DNA of 42,495 nt from contig JAEWHK010000019.1 of NCBI GenBank assembly GCA_023387815.1, positions 1 through 42,495 of the forward strand, given 5' to 3'. Below the pieces are notes generated by a model. That model was not told the origin of the DNA. It saw only the letters and a list, made by a program, of their open reading frames with translations, and searched no databases. The first letter of the stretch is position 1, and each line of letters opens with the position of its first letter. Source of the DNA: Pseudomonadota bacterium. Lineage in GTDB: Bacteria; Pseudomonadota; Gammaproteobacteria; Burkholderiales; Burkholderiaceae_B. Below are positions 41,013 to 42,495 of the stretch, one piece after another. The position numbers and the translations under genes are program-made.

Positions 41013-41399
41013 ATGTTCATTCAAGATCCCGGGCAGCACGCCTCAGACGTGCATGCCGCACTGGACAATCCGGATACCTGGCTTATTGCCTGTTACTGCG
41101 CCGCCTGGTGTGACACCTGCGGCGATTACCGTGGCGCATTCGAGGCCCTGAGCGAGCGCTATCCCCAGCATCTGTTCCTGTGGATTGACATTGAAGACAA
41201 TCCGCAGCTTCTGGATGATCTGGATGTAGAAAACTTCCCCACCCTGCTCATACAGTCCGAAGGACAGACGCGGTTTTTTGGAACCATGCTGCCTTATATC
41301 GGACACCTTGAACGAATGCTGCAGGCGATCACGGATGAACCTGATACCCGTGCAGAAGGGCCGGCCGATCTGCGCGAATTGCTGTCGGCCTCTGCCTGA
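41013..41399 (+). CDS. Thioredoxin-family protein
   Basis: This 128-residue cytosolic protein has a thioredoxin fold. The redox motif is CDTC (Cys33-Cys36) in AAWCDTCGDYR, where classical thioredoxin has CGPC. The cis-proline is in NFPTLL (Pro76). The CDTC sequence suggests a special partner or a shifted redox potential. It overlaps the 5' side of the EI24 gene region in opposite orientation (starts 24 bases away) and is convergent with the RhlE-type helicase. Confidence 0.85.
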   Translation: MFIQDPGQHASDVHAALDNPDTWLIACYCAAWCDTCGDYRGAFEALSERYPQHLFLWIDIEDNPQLLDDLDVENFPTLLIQSEGQTRFFGTMLPYIGHLERMLQAITDEPDTRAEGPADLRELLSASA

Positions 41400-41452
41400 T
41401 AAAGATAGGAATAAAGGGTCGCGCTTTCAAGTTCCCGAACGCGACTGAAACA

Positions 41453-42495
41453 TCAATTGTCGTTCTGGGGGCGTCCGCCCAGCAGAACCGCAAGCATGGG
41501 CCGGGGTCCGTTGCTTTCCTGACGTTGATTGGCGTTTGCCTGTGAGGGTGCAGGCTGCGCTTTCTTGTTTGAAGGTTCGTAAGGACGGAAGAAGAAGTCG
41601 TCGATAGGTGCCGCGCGCGAGGCCGGAAAGGTTTTTTTGTAGCGCTCCGGCTTGCCGGATGCCGCGCGTGACGGATGATGTCCTCGTGCCAGAAATACTT
41701 CCGGAATGGAAAGCACTCCGCGTGGCACGGGTGTTTTGATCAGTTTTTCAATATCTTCCAGGAGGCGTTCTTCGGACTGGGTATAGAACGCGATGGCTTC
41801 GCCCTTGGCCCCCGCCCTGCCCGTGCGGCCAATACGATGCACGTAATCTTCGGCGTTATAGGGCAGGTCCATATTGATCACACAAGGCAATCCGACTACG
41901 TCCAGCCCGCGCGCCGCAACGTCTGTTGCAACCAGGACCGAAATATCACCGGATTTGAACCCCTCCAGCGCCTTGATGCGCTCTGCCTGCGAGCGGTCGC
42001 CGTGAATGGATTCGGCATTGATGCCTTCACTGACCAGCTCGCGCGCCAGACGGCTTGCTCCGATCTTTGTGTTTACGAAAACAATGACCTGATTCAGATT
42101 ACGTGACTTAAGGGTGTACAGAACCGCCGCTTTCTTTTCATTTGGCGATACCGGATAGGCAATCTGCGTCACGGTCTCGGCCGTGGCGTTGCGAGGCGCA
42201 ACGTTGATTTCCACGGGATTGTTCAGAAAATTGCGTGCCAGCTTGCGTATATCGTTACTGAACGTGGCCGAAAACAGCAGGCTTTGTCTTGGTTTGGGCA
42301 GCAGACGGACAATACGCTCCAGATCGGGCAGAAAGCCCATGTCCAGCATGCGATCGGCTTCATCCAGCACGAGAACGCTGACCTGACTCAGGCTGACATT
42401 CTTTTGTTCGATATGATCGAGCAGCCGACCCGGAGTGGCGATAAGCAGTTCGCAGCCCTTGCGCAGCTGATCGCGCTGGGCATTCATATCGACCC
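41453..42495 (-). CDS. rhlE: DEAD-box RNA helicase, RhlE type (5' end cut by window)
   Basis: This is the C-terminal part, about 347 residues, of an ATP-dependent RNA helicase. Visible motifs in order are ATPGRLLD (Ib), VLDEADRML (II), LLFSATF (III), VIFVNT (IV), LVATDVAARGLD (V) and HRIGRTGRAG (VI). The tail is basic and ends in RPMLAVLLGGRPQND. The frame continues past the window edge (GVDMNAQ around 42487 corresponds to a family block within the helicase core), so the N-terminal motifs Q and I lie outside. The internal ATG at 42487 is not the start. Confidence 0.93.
   Translation of the reverse strand, partial: VDMNAQRDQLRKGCELLIATPGRLLDHIEQKNVSLSQVSVLVLDEADRMLDMGFLPDLERIVRLLPKPRQSLLFSATFSNDIRKLARNFLNNPVEINVAPRNATAETVTQIAYPVSPNEKKAAVLYTLKSRNLNQVIVFVNTKIGASRLARELVSEGINAESIHGDRSQAERIKALEGFKSGDISVLVATDVAARGLDVVGLPCVINMDLPYNAEDYVHRIGRTGRAGAKGEAIAFYTQSEERLLEDIEKLIKTPVPRGVLSIPEVFLARGHHPSRAASGKPERYKKTFPASRAAPIDDFFFRPYEPSNKKAQPAPSQANANQRQESNGPRPMLAVLLGGRPQNDN

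Noticed and set aside
41418..41445. GTCGCG...CGCGAC inverted repeat between the thioredoxin-like gene and the helicase.
   Set aside because: The stem is only 6 bp with a 16-base loop and no T-run, too weak to call a terminator.

Overview
The window is about 42.5 kb of chromosomal DNA that reads as a betaproteobacterium of the Alcaligenaceae (Advenella/Bordetella/Achromobacter type). I infer this from the large TctC/Bug solute receptors, the bo3-type quinol oxidase, the phasin, the bamE-dapB, phhA/phhB and aat-bpt-pyrD neighbourhoods, and the protein similarity I recognise. No database search was possible, so the genus is not proven. Gene density is high. I saw no IS element, prophage, integrase or CRISPR array.

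Left part (1-7.2 kb): housekeeping genes bamE, dapB and murB and a tRNA-Gly(GCC) with a clear promoter and terminator. Next is a small DUF305 protein behind what looks like a CueR/MerR-type copper promoter. A nitric-oxide defence island follows: hmp and nsrR are divergent, with two NsrR boxes and an FNR-type box between them. Two antitoxin-like DNA-binding genes come after it (one DUF2384/ParS-like at its C-terminus, one HipB-like). Each sits behind its own palindrome and no toxin gene is visible.

Respiratory block (7.2-17.2 kb): an MHS-type MFS transporter is divergent from a probable single transcription unit cyoA-cyoB-cyoC-cyoD-surf1-regB-regA. It encodes quinol oxidase, its SURF1 assembly factor and a RegB/RegA-type redox two-component system. 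Heme O synthase (cyoE) is absent. The surf1 gene has no ATG, GTG or TTG start ahead of its first membrane helix and is preceded by a strong hairpin. A membrane-anchored metallophosphoesterase follows.

Catabolic block (17.2-24.4 kb): gntR, a Bug receptor and an MmgE/PrpD-family gene form one operon. It is divergent from an isocitrate lyase/PEP mutase-family gene. A second operon (Bug receptor plus an AstE/aspartoacylase-like deacylase) is divergent from a LysR gene. Together they look like uptake and breakdown of an unknown carboxylate or acylated substrate. Three convergent gene ends here overlap.

Right part (24.4-42.5 kb): an Ada protein that has lost three of its four zinc cysteines, an MFS transporter, tRNA-Cys(GCA), a YeeE/YedE sulfur permease, and a giant DUF937-TM-linker-OmpA envelope protein. 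After these come phhA and phhB, a DUF protein, a Nudix hydrolase, the N-degron transferases aat and bpt, pyrD, a phasin with promoter and candidate operators, an IclR regulator with a perfect 17-bp palindrome, a CinA-like protein, an EI24 membrane protein, a thioredoxin-like protein and the C-terminal part of an RhlE-type helicase cut by the window edge.
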